From Holophagales bacterium UBA5704 (GTDB lineage Bacteria > Acidobacteriota > Thermoanaerobaculia > Multivoradales > UBA5704), in contig DIHE01000182.1 in NCBI GenBank assembly GCA_002420005.1, forward strand, positions 11,065 to 42,729: 31,665 bases of DNA, read 5' to 3'. Positions 1-18,767 of the stretch are shown here, one piece after another; positions within the stretch are counted from its first letter, which is position 1, and every line of letters starts with the position of its first letter. The position numbers and the translations under genes are program-made. The notes below the pieces were generated by a model. It had not been told where the DNA came from and made no database searches. It was given only the letters and a program-made list of their open reading frames with translations.

Positions 1-3000
1 CCTCGGCCGGCGGGGGCGCGGCGCCCCGCCACTCCACCAGCGCCTGGCGCTCCGCCGCGGCGGGGAGGGCCGGGAGCCGCGAGAGGCGGATCTCCGGGTC
101 CTCGGTGACCGCGTCGATCAGGCGGTAGAACAGCTCCAGCAGGCGGCCGACGGTCGTCGCCTCGAACACCCGCGCGTTGTACTCCAGGGGGCCGGAGAGC
201 CCGACGTCGTGGTAGTCGTAGAGGCCGAACATCAGCTCCCAGCGCGAGCTGCCGTCGTAGAGCGGGATGCCGCGGAAGGTGAGATCGCCGGTTTCGAGCG
301 CGCTCTGCCCTTCGAGCACGAGGAGGAGCGCCTGGACGACCGGGCTGCGCCGCGGGTCCATCGCCGCCGCTCCGCCGAGCGCATCGATCAGCCGGCTCAC
401 CGGGAAATTCTGGTGCGCATAGGCGGCGAGGGCGGTCTTGCGCACCCGCCCGAGCAGCTCGCGGAAGGTGGGATCGCCGGACAGGTCCACGGCGAACGGG
501 ACCTGGGTGAGGAAGAAGCCGAAGGTCCCTTCCAGCTCCTGGCGCGCGCGGTTGGCGCTGTTCGAGCCGACGATGATCTTCTCCTGGTGGGAGAAGCGGA
601 AGAGGAGGGCGTCGAGGACGCCGAGGAGGGCCATGAACATGGTCAGCCCCTCCTGCCGCGCCAGGGCGCGCAGGCGCTCGGTGCGCTCGCGGCCGGCGCG
701 GACGCGGTAGAGGCCGCCGCGCTGGTCCGGCACCTCCGGCCAGGGGTGATCGGTCGGCAGGTCGAGGACGAGCGGGAAGCCCGCCAGCTCCTTCTTCCAG
801 AACGCCGCCTCGCGCGCCTGCACCGCGCCCCGCAGCCACTCGCGCTCCCACAGGACGTAGTCCGGGTATTGCGCCGGGACGGGCGGCAGCACGGCCTCGC
901 GCCCGGCGTGGCGGGCGTCGTAGAGGGTGATCAGCTCGCGCCAGCAGAGCTGGAAGGTGATCCAGTCGGTGGCCAGGTGGTGGACGCCGATCAGGCAGAG
1001 GTGCTCCTGCGGGCCGAGGCGGGCGAGGCCGATGCGCACCAGCGGCCCGCGTTCGAGATCGAACGGGGCGCGCGTCCGCTCGGTGAGGGTGTGGTGGGCG
1101 GTGGGCTCGCGCATCTCGGACGGCAGGGCCGTCAGGTCCACCAGTGAGACCTCGGGGGCGAGCCGGGGATGGACGCGCTGCACCCGCCGTCCGTCCACCC
1201 ACGGGAAGGTGGCGCGCCAGGCGGCATGGCGGTGCACGATGGTGGAGAAGGCCTCGAGCAGGTCGGGCACCCGCAGCGGCCCGGTGATGCGGCTGCCGGC
1301 ATCGACGTTCCAGGCGACCAGGGCCGGGTTGTCCTCGTGCATCCGCAGCAGGCGTTCCTGGTCGAAGGAGAGAGGCCAGTCGCCGACGCCGCCGGGGCCG
1401 GAGACCGGCGTGACGGCGGGCGGATGGCGCGGCGTGGGGTGGGCCAGCTCGGCCTCCGCCTCCTCGGGGGAGAGCCCTTCCACATAGGAGAGCAGCTCCT
1501 CCAGGTCCACCTCGTTCCCTTCGTCGCGCGCCTGGACGATCGCCGCCGCCAGGGCACCCGGGGTGGGTGCTTCGAACAGCGCGGTGACCGGCAGCTCGGC
1601 GCCGAGGTTGCTGCGCAGGTGGGTCATGATCTGGATGGCGAGGAGAGAGTGGCCGCCCAGCTCCAGGAAGTTGTCGTCGACGCCGATCGGCGCGATGCCG
1701 AACAGCTCCTCCCAGACCGCGGCGACCGCCGCCTCGGTCTCGTCGCGCGGTGCCACGTAGGGGACGGCGAGGGCCGGGCGCGCGCTCTTGGTGCCGCCCG
1801 GTCCCGGGGCCGGGGTGCTGTCGGCCGCCGGGATCTCGACGCCCGCTCCGGCGGTTGCGACCGCAGCCGGCGCGGCGGCCGGCGGATCGATCCAGAACCG
1901 GCGGCGCTCGAACGGATAGGGGGGCAGCGTCACCCGCCGGCGCCGGGCGCCGCCGTGGAAGCGCGCCCAGTCGATGGGGACACCGGCGTTCCACAGTTGG
2001 CCCACCGCGCCCACCAGGTCGTCGAGGTCGGAGCCGGAGCCGCCGGTGCGGCGCAGGGTCGGCACGGTGACCAGGTCCCCGGCGGCGTCCGGATGCTGGC
2101 GCAGGAGGGTGCCGAGCGCGCCGCCGGGGCCGACTTCCAGGTAGGCGCGGCCGTTCTCGCGCAGCAGCGCGCCGAGCCCTTCGGCGAAGCGCACGGTGCC
2201 CTGCATGTGGCGCGCCCAGTAGGCGGGGTCGGCGAGATCCGCGGCGGTGATCCAGGTGCCGGTGACGTTCGAGAGGTAGGGGATGCGCGGCGCCTGGACG
2301 GCCACGCCGGCCGCGAGGGCGGTGAGCGGCGCGGCGGCGGGGGCCATCGTCGCGGTGTGGAAGGCGTGGGTGGTCTGCACCTTGAGGCAGCTCACGCCGC
2401 GGGCGCCCAGCCGTTCGGCGAGGGCGGCGACGGCGTCCTCGGGGCCGCCGACGACGCAGAAGTGGGGCCCGTTGGTGGCGGCGAGCGAGAGCGAGGCGTC
2501 GAGGTGCGGCCGGATCTCCGCTTCGGCGAGCGGCACGGCGAGCAGAGAGCCCGCGGGCAGGTCCTGGATCAGCCGCGCGCGCCGCGCCACCAGGGCGAGC
2601 GCGTCGTCGAGCCCCAGAGCGCCGGAGAGGCAGGCGGCGACGTACTCGCCGATGCTGTAGCCGATCATCGCCGCGGGCTCGATCCCCCACTCCATCAGCA
2701 GGCAGGCGAGGGCGTATTCGACGACGAAGCAGGCCGGCTGTGCGTAGGCGGTCTGGTCGAGAGTGCCTGCCGCGCGGTCGGCGTCGCGGCGCAGCAGGGC
2801 GCGCAGATCGTTCTCCGGCCGCGCCGCCGCCGGGCTCCAGGGGCCGGGGGAGAACAGCACGGTGCGCAAATCCGCGCCGAGGTGGGGGAGGAGCCGCTCG
2901 GCGCAGTGATCGACCTGGGCGCGGAAGAACGGCTCGGTTTCATAGATCTCGCGCGCCATGTCCACCGCCTGGTCGCCCAGGCCGGGGAACAGAAACACCA

Positions 3001-4669
3001 CCGGGCGCCCGGCTTCGCACCGCGAGGCCGCCGGCGGAGCACCGAGAGCCGCCACCGCCCCCGCGAGATCGCGGGCCACCGCGAAGCACCGGTGCTCGAA
3101 GGCCTGCCGGCCGGTCTGGAGAGTCCAGGCAAGGTCCGCCAAGGACGACAAGGTCGGCAAGGTCAACAAGGACAACCCTGTGGTGCTTGTGTCCTTGTTG
3201 ACCTGGTTGTCCTTTTGGTCCTTTAAAAAACTCCCCAGCCGCGCCACCGCCGCCTCCAGGGCCGCCGAGCTCTTCGCCGAAACCACCAACAACTGCGCCG
3301 CCCGCCCCGCCGCTTCTTCGTCCGCAGCCTCCGGGGCTTCTTCAAGCACCGCGTGCACATTGGTGCCGCCGAGGCCGAAGGCGGAGACCCCGGCGCGGCG
3401 GGGGGGGCCGCCGGCGGCCCAGGGGGTGGTCGCGGTGCAGACGTAGAACGGGCTGCCGGCGAAGTCGATACGCGGGTTCGGCTGCTCGAAGTGAAGGCTC
3501 GGCGGGAGGGTCCTGGTGGCCAGGGCGAGCGTGGCGGTGAGGAAGCCGGCGACGCCCGCCGCGGCGCTGCAATGGCCGAGGTTCGTCTTGACCGAGCCGA
3601 TGGCGCAGGTGCCGGTGCCGGTGGCGCCGGCGCGGCGGAAGGCGCGGGTGAGCGCCTCGATCTCGATCGGATCGCCGAGCGCGGTGCCGCTGCCGTGGGT
3701 CTGCACGTAGCCGATCGAGTCGGGGTCCACGTCCGCCAGGAGCAGCGCCTCCGAGATCGCGGCGGCCTGCCCGTCCACCCCGGGGGCGGTGAAGCCCACC
3801 CGGGCCGGGCCGTCGTTGGACACCGCCGAGCCGAGCACCACGGCATAGATGCGGTCGCCGTCCTCGATCGCGTCGGCGAGGCGCTTCAGCGCCACCACAC
3901 CGCAGCCGTTGCCGTCCACCGAGCCCGCCGCCGCGGCGTCGAAGGCGCGGCAATGGCCGTCCGGCGAGAGGATGCCGCCTTCTTGATAGAGGTAGCCTCC
4001 GACGAGCGGTGTGCTGATCGAGACCCCGCCGGCGAGCGCGAGGTCGCACTCCCCGGTGAGCAGCGCCTGGCCGGCGAGGTGGATCGCCAGGAGCGAGGTC
4101 GAGCAGGCCGACTGCGCGACGACGCTCGGCCCCATCAGGCCGAGCTTGTACGAGGTGCGGCTGGCCAGGAAGTCGCGGTCGTTGCCGAGCAGGAGCCCGA
4201 GCACCCCGGTCGCCTCCACCAGCTCGCGGTGCGGCAGCAGGTTGACGATCAGATAGACGTTGGCGCCGCAGCCGGCATAGACGCCGACCCGCAGCGGCGA
4301 GCGCTGCGGATCGCAGCCGGCGTCCTCCAGCGCCTCCCAGGCGCACTCCAGGAAGACGCGGTGCTGCGGGTCCATCAGCTCCGCCTCGCGCGGGGTGAAG
4401 CCGAAGAAGGCGGCGTCGAACCGGTCGCCGTCCGGGATCACCCCCTTGGACCGCACGAAGCGCGGATCGGCGAGCAGGCGCGGATCGACTCCGGCCGCGG
4501 TGAGCTCCTCCACGGTGGAGTGGGAGATCGACTCGACGCCGTGGCACAGGTTGCGCCACAGCTCGCCCACAGAGCGGGCGCCGGGAAAGCGCGCGGCGAG
4601 GCCGACGACGGCGATGCGCGGCGGGGCGTCGGCCGGGTCGTGCAGGGTTTCCGGATCGTCAGGACGCAT
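1..4669 (-). CDS. Hybrid PKS-NRPS protein KS-AT-ACP-C (C-terminus beyond left edge)
   Basis: This is a type I PKS module followed by a condensation domain. It would extend the chain handed over by the upstream NRPS with one malonyl unit and pass it to the next amino acid. About 1556 residues are visible. The KS (about 16-440) has Cys189 in SACSTS, His325 in HGSGT and His366 in KTNLGH. The AT (about 560-860) has Ser672 in GYSIGE (usually GHS) and HAFH at 768-771, the malonyl-CoA signature. The carrier has Ser1008 in LGGHSLL. The C domain (about 1085-1520) has HHLATDW at 1230-1236, with Trp in place of the usual Gly. No KR, DH or ER lies between AT and ACP, so the beta-keto group should remain. 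The final residues look like a C-A linker, so an A domain should follow outside the window. The ATG is supported by GGAGGA seven bases upstream. The KS-AT linker carries an in-frame palindromic repeat. Confidence 0.95.
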   Translation of the reverse strand, partial: MRPDDPETLHDPADAPPRIAVVGLAARFPGARSVGELWRNLCHGVESISHSTVEELTAAGVDPRLLADPRFVRSKGVIPDGDRFDAAFFGFTPREAELMDPQHRVFLECAWEALEDAGCDPQRSPLRVGVYAGCGANVYLIVNLLPHRELVEATGVLGLLLGNDRDFLASRTSYKLGLMGPSVVAQSACSTSLLAIHLAGQALLTGECDLALAGGVSISTPLVGGYLYQEGGILSPDGHCRAFDAAAAGSVDGNGCGVVALKRLADAIEDGDRIYAVVLGSAVSNDGPARVGFTAPGVDGQAAAISEALLLADVDPDSIGYVQTHGSGTALGDPIEIEALTRAFRRAGATGTGTCAIGSVKTNLGHCSAAAGVAGFLTATLALATRTLPPSLHFEQPNPRIDFAGSPFYVCTATTPWAAGGPPRRAGVSAFGLGGTNVHAVLEEAPEAADEEAAGRAAQLLVVSAKSSAALEAAVARLGSFLKDQKDNQVNKDTSTTGLSLLTLPTLSSLADLAWTLQTGRQAFEHRCFAVARDLAGAVAALGAPPAASRCEAGRPVVFLFPGLGDQAVDMAREIYETEPFFRAQVDHCAERLLPHLGADLRTVLFSPGPWSPAAARPENDLRALLRRDADRAAGTLDQTAYAQPACFVVEYALACLLMEWGIEPAAMIGYSIGEYVAACLSGALGLDDALALVARRARLIQDLPAGSLLAVPLAEAEIRPHLDASLSLAATNGPHFCVVGGPEDAVAALAERLGARGVSCLKVQTTHAFHTATMAPAAAPLTALAAGVAVQAPRIPYLSNVTGTWITAADLADPAYWARHMQGTVRFAEGLGALLRENGRAYLEVGPGGALGTLLRQHPDAAGDLVTVPTLRRTGGSGSDLDDLVGAVGQLWNAGVPIDWARFHGGARRRRVTLPPYPFERRRFWIDPPAAAPAAVATAGAGVEIPAADSTPAPGPGGTKSARPALAVPYVAPRDETEAAVAAVWEELFGIAPIGVDDNFLELGGHSLLAIQIMTHLRSNLGAELPVTALFEAPTPGALAAAIVQARDEGNEVDLEELLSYVEGLSPEEAEAELAHPTPRHPPAVTPVSGPGGVGDWPLSFDQERLLRMHEDNPALVAWNVDAGSRITGPLRVPDLLEAFSTIVHRHAAWRATFPWVDGRRVQRVHPRLAPEVSLVDLTALPSEMREPTAHHTLTERTRAPFDLERGPLVRIGLARLGPQEHLCLIGVHHLATDWITFQLCWRELITLYDARHAGREAVLPPVPAQYPDYVLWEREWLRGAVQAREAAFWKKELAGFPLVLDLPTDHPWPEVPDQRGGLYRVRAGRERTERLRALARQEGLTMFMALLGVLDALLFRFSHQEKIIVGSNSANRARQELEGTFGFFLTQVPFAVDLSGDPTFRELLGRVRKTALAAYAHQNFPVSRLIDALGGAAAMDPRRSPVVQALLLVLEGQSALETGDLTFRGIPLYDGSSRWELMFGLYDYHDVGLSGPLEYNARVFEATTVGRLLELFYRLIDAVTEDPEIRLSRLPALPAAAERQALVEWRGAAPPPAE
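3131..3223. repeat. In-frame palindromic repeat inside the KS-AT linker
   Basis: This stretch is built from repeats of AAGG(A/T)C-type words and contains a perfect 15-bp inverted repeat (3160-3174 with 3190-3204, 15-base loop). Outer, less perfect arms (from about 3131 and to about 3223) repeat the same words. It is visibly lower in GC than the flanks. In the gene frame it encodes a Lys/Asp/Asn-rich then Leu/Ser/Thr-rich segment with no stop, between the KS and AT domains. Its base composition and word structure are unlike the surrounding coding DNA, so it looks inserted. Confidence 0.7.
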
Positions 4670-4676
4670 GGCAGGC

Positions 4677-4682
4677 TCCTCC
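4677..4682 (-). promoter_or_regulatory. Ribosome binding site of the PKS-NRPS gene
   Basis: GGAGGA lies seven bases before the ATG at 4669, within the 26-base gap after the NRPS stop at 4696. It fixes the start of the downstream gene and supports translation of both from one mRNA. Confidence 0.75.
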
Positions 4683-4695
4683 AGAGGGTCGGATT

Positions 4696-14838
<10,143 letters not shown>

Positions 14839-14949
14839 CTGCTGCCTTTCGTATCCATGGGATCGCCCGTGTCGCGCCTTCCGGCGGCCGGCGGTCGCAA
14901 TCCCCTTTCTACCAGAGTGCAGCTCAGAGGTGGTACGGGACAGGGCCCC
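14839..14949. other. Gap between adenine deaminase and the NRPS gene
   Basis: These 111 bases hold the weak AAAGG ribosome site just before the ATG at 14838. No clear sigma-70 promoter and no T-tract hairpin is visible. It is the only place near the NRPS start that could hold its own promoter; otherwise transcription would have to read in from the deaminase gene. Confidence 0.4.
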
Positions 14950-16695
14950 TCAAACGAACAGCGGCACCACCGCGAACCGGTCCACGTCCACCAGCCCGGC
15001 GTCGGTCAGCTTGAGCGACGGGATGACCTCCAGGGCGAGGAAGCTCATCGCCATGAACGGGTCGCGCAGCGTGGCGCCGAGGGCGTGGGCGGCGTCGAGG
15101 AGGGCCTGCATGCCGGCGCGGACGTCTTCGATGGGACGGTCGGACATCAGGCCCGCCAGCGGCAGTGGCAGGAGGGCGAGGACCGTCTCGCCGTCGGCGA
15201 CCGCGAGCCCGCCGCCGGCCTCGGCCACCGCACGGGCCGCGGTGCGCATCGAGCGGTCGTCCGCTCCCAGGATCACCAGATTGTGGTGGTCATGCGCCAC
15301 GGTGCCGGCCAGGGCGCCCCGCTGCAAGCCGATGCCGTGCACGAAGCCGAGCCCAGAGCGGCCATGGACGCCATGGCGTTCCACCACCGCCATCTTGAGC
15401 AGGTCCCGCGCCGGATCGGCCACCGCCTGGCCGTCGCGGACGGTCGCCTCCATCTCCAGGCTGCGGGTGATGAGCTGGTCCGGAATCGCGCCGATCACCC
15501 GCACGCGGCTCCCCGTGGCCGGAATCGCGAAGTCGAGCCGATCCATCTGGAGGTGGACCGTCGGAGGCAATCTCTGGTGGGAGGTGGCGCCCTCTCCCGC
15601 TGCGCGGGGGAGGGTCGGGGAGGGGGTGAGCTGCCCGTCGCGGGCGACCAGCACGCCGCCGCGGAACACCATCGCGGCCCGCGGCTCCGCGAGGTCGGCG
15701 AACACGAAGAGATCCGCCCGCCGGCCCGGCGCGACGGCGCCGCGGTCGCGCAGACCGTAGTGCTCCGCGGTGTTGAGCGTCCCCAGGCGGAAGGCGGTGA
15801 CCGGATCGAGGCCGGCCGCGATGGCGACGCGGATCATGTGGTCGATCGAGCCCTCGCCGAGGAGATCGGCGGGCTGGCGGTCGTCGGTGCAGAAACAGAG
15901 GTGCCGTTCGGTCGTCGGAGAGACCAGGGGGAGGAGCGGGCGCAGGTTCTGCGCGTTGGTCGCCTCGCGGATGAAGATCGTGAGCCCGGCGCGCAGCTTC
16001 TCCCGCGCCTCCTCGACGGTCGTGCACTCATGGTCGTTGTGGATGCCGGCCACCACGTAGGCGGCGAGCGCCGGTCCCGAGAGGCCGGGGCAATGGCCGT
16101 CGATCGGCCGGCCGCGGAAGGCCTGGAGCTTGGCGAGGACGTCCGGATCGCCCTGGATCACCCCGGGGAAGTTCATCACCTCGGCGAGACCGAGCACCCG
16201 CGGATGGGTGAGCAGCGTAGCAAGATCCCCCGCTTCCAGGCGCGCGCCGGAGGTCTCCAGGTGGGTGGCGGGGACGCACGAGGAGGCGTTCACCAGGACG
16301 TCGACGAGGGCGCCCTCGGCGTCGTCGAGCATGAACCGGATGCCCGCGAGACCCAGGACGTTGCCGATCTCGTGCGGATCGGTGATCACCGTGGTCACGC
16401 CGCGCGCCACCACCGCGCGGGCGAACTCCGCCGGAGGGACCATCGAGCTCTCGATGTGGACGTGGGCGTCGAGCAGGCCGGGGGCGACGTAGAGCCCCGC
16501 GAGGTCGATCTCCTCCCGGGCGGCCGGCAGAGCGGCCGGCGCACCCGCATGGAGGCCGGTGACGATCCCTCCGGCGATCGAGAGATCCGCCGGGTGGATC
16601 TCTCCGGAGAGCACGTTGACGAGCCGCGCGTTGCGCAGCCGGAGATCCGCGGGCTCGTCGCCGCGGGCGATGGCGAGGATGCGGTTCAGGTCCAT
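14950..16695 (-). CDS. ade: Adenine deaminase
   Basis: It hydrolyses adenine to hypoxanthine and ammonia in purine salvage, and is cytoplasmic and metal-dependent. The 581 residues match the usual family length. Family motifs in order are DAHVHIESSM (metal-binding His pair), ITDPHEIGNV, GHCPGLSG, HNDHE, CTDDR and, in the C-terminal part, AHDHHN. The first ATG overlaps the end of the pspC-like gene by 10 bases, which suggests translational coupling; only a weak purine stretch precedes it. Between the amidohydrolase core and the C-terminal part, a loop with the words TPSPTLP and GEG is encoded by a palindromic repeat (15585-15632) of the same type as in the NRPS gene. The gene lies 111 bases upstream of the NRPS start, but nothing points to a role in lipopeptide synthesis. 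Confidence 0.95.
   Translation of the reverse strand: MDLNRILAIARGDEPADLRLRNARLVNVLSGEIHPADLSIAGGIVTGLHAGAPAALPAAREEIDLAGLYVAPGLLDAHVHIESSMVPPAEFARAVVARGVTTVITDPHEIGNVLGLAGIRFMLDDAEGALVDVLVNASSCVPATHLETSGARLEAGDLATLLTHPRVLGLAEVMNFPGVIQGDPDVLAKLQAFRGRPIDGHCPGLSGPALAAYVVAGIHNDHECTTVEEAREKLRAGLTIFIREATNAQNLRPLLPLVSPTTERHLCFCTDDRQPADLLGEGSIDHMIRVAIAAGLDPVTAFRLGTLNTAEHYGLRDRGAVAPGRRADLFVFADLAEPRAAMVFRGGVLVARDGQLTPSPTLPRAAGEGATSHQRLPPTVHLQMDRLDFAIPATGSRVRVIGAIPDQLITRSLEMEATVRDGQAVADPARDLLKMAVVERHGVHGRSGLGFVHGIGLQRGALAGTVAHDHHNLVILGADDRSMRTAARAVAEAGGGLAVADGETVLALLPLPLAGLMSDRPIEDVRAGMQALLDAAHALGATLRDPFMAMSFLALEVIPSLKLTDAGLVDVDRFAVVPLFV
15585..15632. repeat. In-frame palindromic repeat within adenine deaminase
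   Basis: CCCTCTCCCGC at 15590-15600 pairs with 15604-15614 (10 of 11 positions, 3-base loop). A G-rich tail ending GGGGGTGAG follows, as in the NRPS element at 12785-12866. It keeps the reading frame and adds a Pro/Ser/Gly-rich loop to the enzyme. Confidence 0.65.
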
Positions 16696-16886
16696 CTTTC
16701 AGCAGGTGCTTCCGGCATCGCGATCCACAACACGATGTAGACCAGGATACCCGGAAACGCCGCTGAAAGGACGGACACGAGCACATACAGAAGACGGACC
16801 ATCGTCGGGCTCCATCCCAGCCAGGCGGCCAGGCCCCCACAGACTCCGGCGATCATCCTGTTGCTGCGCGAACGGTAGAGTGGCAT
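16686..16886 (-). CDS. PspC-domain small membrane protein
   Basis: This 66-residue protein matches the PspC domain: a basic N-terminus (RSRSNRMIAGVCGGLA), the WLGWSPTMVRLLYV segment, and a hydrophobic stretch ending YIVLWIAMPE. PspC domains sit in the inner membrane and are linked to envelope stress responses; the role of stand-alone short forms is not known. The ATG at 16886 is chosen because AGGAGG lies eight bases upstream; a GTG three codons earlier would overlap that site. The stop lies inside the start region of adenine deaminase (10-base overlap), and the AmpG-like gene ends 56 bases upstream, so the three genes probably share a transcript. Confidence 0.85.
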   Translation of the reverse strand: MPLYRSRSNRMIAGVCGGLAAWLGWSPTMVRLLYVLVSVLSAAFPGILVYIVLWIAMPEAPAERWT

Positions 16887-16894
16887 CGATCTCA

Positions 16895-16900
16895 CCTCCT
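16895..16900 (-). promoter_or_regulatory. Ribosome binding site of the PspC-domain gene
   Basis: A full AGGAGG, within a longer AGGAGGAGGTGAG stretch, lies eight bases before the ATG at 16886. It decides that start over the in-frame GTG at 16895. Confidence 0.75.
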
Positions 16901-16942
16901 CCTGTTACTACGAGGATGGGGCGCGGTGGTTTCGGGGGGGCG

Positions 16943-18550
16943 TCAGGCCTCTGCCTCCGGATCGACCCGTTCCAGGTCCTGCCCCGCGCCATGGCGGGCC
17001 GCTGCCACCGCGGCGGTGAAGACGCCGCAGACGGCGCCGAAGATGAGCAGGCCGACGAGGGTGATCCAGCCGGCGTTGTCCACCGGATGGGCGAGGGCGG
17101 CGAGCGGCGTGGCGAGGTCGAAGGACGTTTCCGGGTGGTCCTTGAGGCTCTTGAGCGCGGTGAGGAACGCGCTCGCCACGGCGCCGAAGGCAAACATCAA
17201 CGCGCCGCCGGCCAGGCCGCGCACCGCGAGCCCGGCCGCGCCGAGGGGCTCGCGGATCTTCGGCGGCTCGATGCGGAACTCCACCTCGCGGGCGTTCCAG
17301 GGGACGAAGCGGGCGAGCAGCACCATCCCCGGGATGCCGAAGACGAGCGTCGCCCAGTAGAACGCCTCCCAGCCCACGGAATAGGCGGAGAAGCCGGCGA
17401 TCGGGCCGGCGAGGATGCGCGGCAGCCCGAACAGGCTGGAGAACAGGGCGTACTGCGTGGCGGAGAAGCGCTTCTGGGTCATCCGCAACAGCAGCACCGA
17501 GAACGCGCCGCTTCCCAGCGCGCTGGTGATCGTCTCGAACCCGATCGCCCCCCACATGAGGGGCCGGTCGACGCCCCCGGCCTGGGCGAGCAGGACGTAC
17601 CCGATGTTCGAGAAGATCTGCAGGAAGCCGAAGATCCACAGCGACCGGCCGAGCCCGAGCGGGACGGTGAGCAGCCCGCCGAGGAAGGTGCCGAGGATGT
17701 TCGCCACATAGCCGATCGCGGTGAGCACCACGCCGCGGTCGAACTCGTCGTACCCCATGTCGATGAGGAACGGCCGCTGCAGCGACTGCGCGAGCTGGTC
17801 CGCCAGCTTGTAGAAGAAGACGAAGGCGAGGATCTCCAGCGCCCGGTGCCGCGACAGGAAGCCGAGGAACGGATACCAGACCGCCTCCTTGAGCGTGGCG
17901 GGCGCGGCGGCGACCCCCGGCGGCTCGGGGGCCTTCACGGTCACCAGGAGGAGCGGCAGATAGACGAGGGCGACGAGGACGAGGACCCAGGGCCAGCCGA
18001 TCTGTCCCGCGAGATAGATGGAAAGGCCGCCCGCGATGTAGTACCCGGTGCGCCACAGCGCATTGCGCGAGCCCACCGCGACCGCCTGCTCCTCCGGCCG
18101 CAGCACGTCCACCGCATAGGCATCGATCGCGATGTCCTGGGTGGCCCCGGCGAGCGCGATGACGAGCGCGAACACCCCCACCACCCACGGTGCATCCGGA
18201 TGCCCCGCCACCCCGGCGAGAGCCAGCGTGCCGATGAGCAGAGCCACCTGCGCCAGCGCCGTCCACCCACGCCGCCGCCCGAGCTTCGGAGGCACGAACC
18301 GGTCCATCAGAGGCGACCAGAGAAACTTGAACGTCCAGGGGATCTGCGCCAGGGTGAACAGGCCGACGATGCGGATGTCCACCCCTTCGGAGCGCATCCA
18401 GTCCGGAATCGCCAGCCACACCAGCCCGAGCGGCATGCCGGACGAGATCGACATGAGCGTCACCGACGCCGTGCGCCACGAGGTGAACGCCTGGCGAAGG
18501 CTCTGGAACGTACCGGGTCGCTGCGGCTTCGCGGCTTGGCTCAACGTCAT
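16943..18550 (-). CDS. AmpG-family MFS permease
   Basis: This 535-residue, very hydrophobic protein belongs to the AmpG branch of the major facilitator superfamily. These carriers import cell-wall muropeptides (anhydromuropeptides) for recycling. Family marks are the DRFVP...LGRRRGW loop near 83-96, ATQDIAIDAYAVD near 138-150, and FFYKLADQLAQSLQRPFLIDMGY in the middle. After the main transporter body the C-terminus has two more hydrophobic segments joined by a polar loop, then an acidic tail. The ATG abuts its own GAGGAG ribosome site (18551-18556) with no spacer. A TTG two codons further in, at 18544, has a better six-base spacing and may be the real start. The substrate is inferred from the family only. 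Confidence 0.88.
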   Translation of the reverse strand: MTLSQAAKPQRPGTFQSLRQAFTSWRTASVTLMSISSGMPLGLVWLAIPDWMRSEGVDIRIVGLFTLAQIPWTFKFLWSPLMDRFVPPKLGRRRGWTALAQVALLIGTLALAGVAGHPDAPWVVGVFALVIALAGATQDIAIDAYAVDVLRPEEQAVAVGSRNALWRTGYYIAGGLSIYLAGQIGWPWVLVLVALVYLPLLLVTVKAPEPPGVAAAPATLKEAVWYPFLGFLSRHRALEILAFVFFYKLADQLAQSLQRPFLIDMGYDEFDRGVVLTAIGYVANILGTFLGGLLTVPLGLGRSLWIFGFLQIFSNIGYVLLAQAGGVDRPLMWGAIGFETITSALGSGAFSVLLLRMTQKRFSATQYALFSSLFGLPRILAGPIAGFSAYSVGWEAFYWATLVFGIPGMVLLARFVPWNAREVEFRIEPPKIREPLGAAGLAVRGLAGGALMFAFGAVASAFLTALKSLKDHPETSFDLATPLAALAHPVDNAGWITLVGLLIFGAVCGVFTAAVAAARHGAGQDLERVDPEAEA

Positions 18551-18653
18551 CTCCTCTCACCGGTCGAGGCAGGGTGGAGGAGAGCTTACCGCGAATCGAT
18601 CTCGAGCAGGCCGCGGCGCCCACCCGAAGCCCCGAGGCTGCCGAGCACGCCCC

Positions 18654-18682
18654 CTGGGAGCGCTGGCGTCTCGCCGGCATTC
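18654..18682. repeat. Intergenic palindromic repeat
   Basis: This stretch (CTGGGAGCGCTGGCG, then CTCGCCGGCATTC) is of the type that, read in other frames, gives peptides such as GETPALPG or AGVSPAF, a repeat seen between genes in many GC-rich genomes (recalled, not searched). It lies directly beside the terminator, in the 217-base gap between the SIR2-TPR and AmpG genes. Confidence 0.45.
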
Positions 18683-18685
18683 AAG

Positions 18686-18713
18686 AAAACGGGCCGAAGG
18701 CCCGGCCCGTTTT
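18686..18713 (-). terminator. Intrinsic terminator after the SIR2-TPR gene
   Basis: A perfect 10-bp stem (AAAACGGGCC at 18686-18695 with GGCCCGTTTT at 18704-18713, 8-base loop) has a T-run on both strands. It lies 55 bases past the stop of the SIR2-TPR gene and 136 bases before the AmpG gene, so it should end the defence-like transcript and insulate the permease operon. Confidence 0.8.
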
Positions 18714-18767
18714 GGAAGGGGTGGGGGAGGTTGCGGAGCCTGAATGCGGCCCGGCTCTCCCGCCCTG

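Noticed and set aside
209..3226. Long open frames on the plus strand opposite the PKS and NRPS genes (also 4732-10041, 10975-16740, 16559-18838)
   Set aside because: They lie opposite clear domain-bearing genes, consist of Arg/Gly/Ala/Pro-rich low-complexity sequence and have no recognisable motif. This is the expected effect of very high GC and third-position bias.
14839..14949. TACCA/TGGTA hairpin after adenine deaminase as a terminator
   Set aside because: Only five outer pairs match, with internal mismatches and no T-tract.
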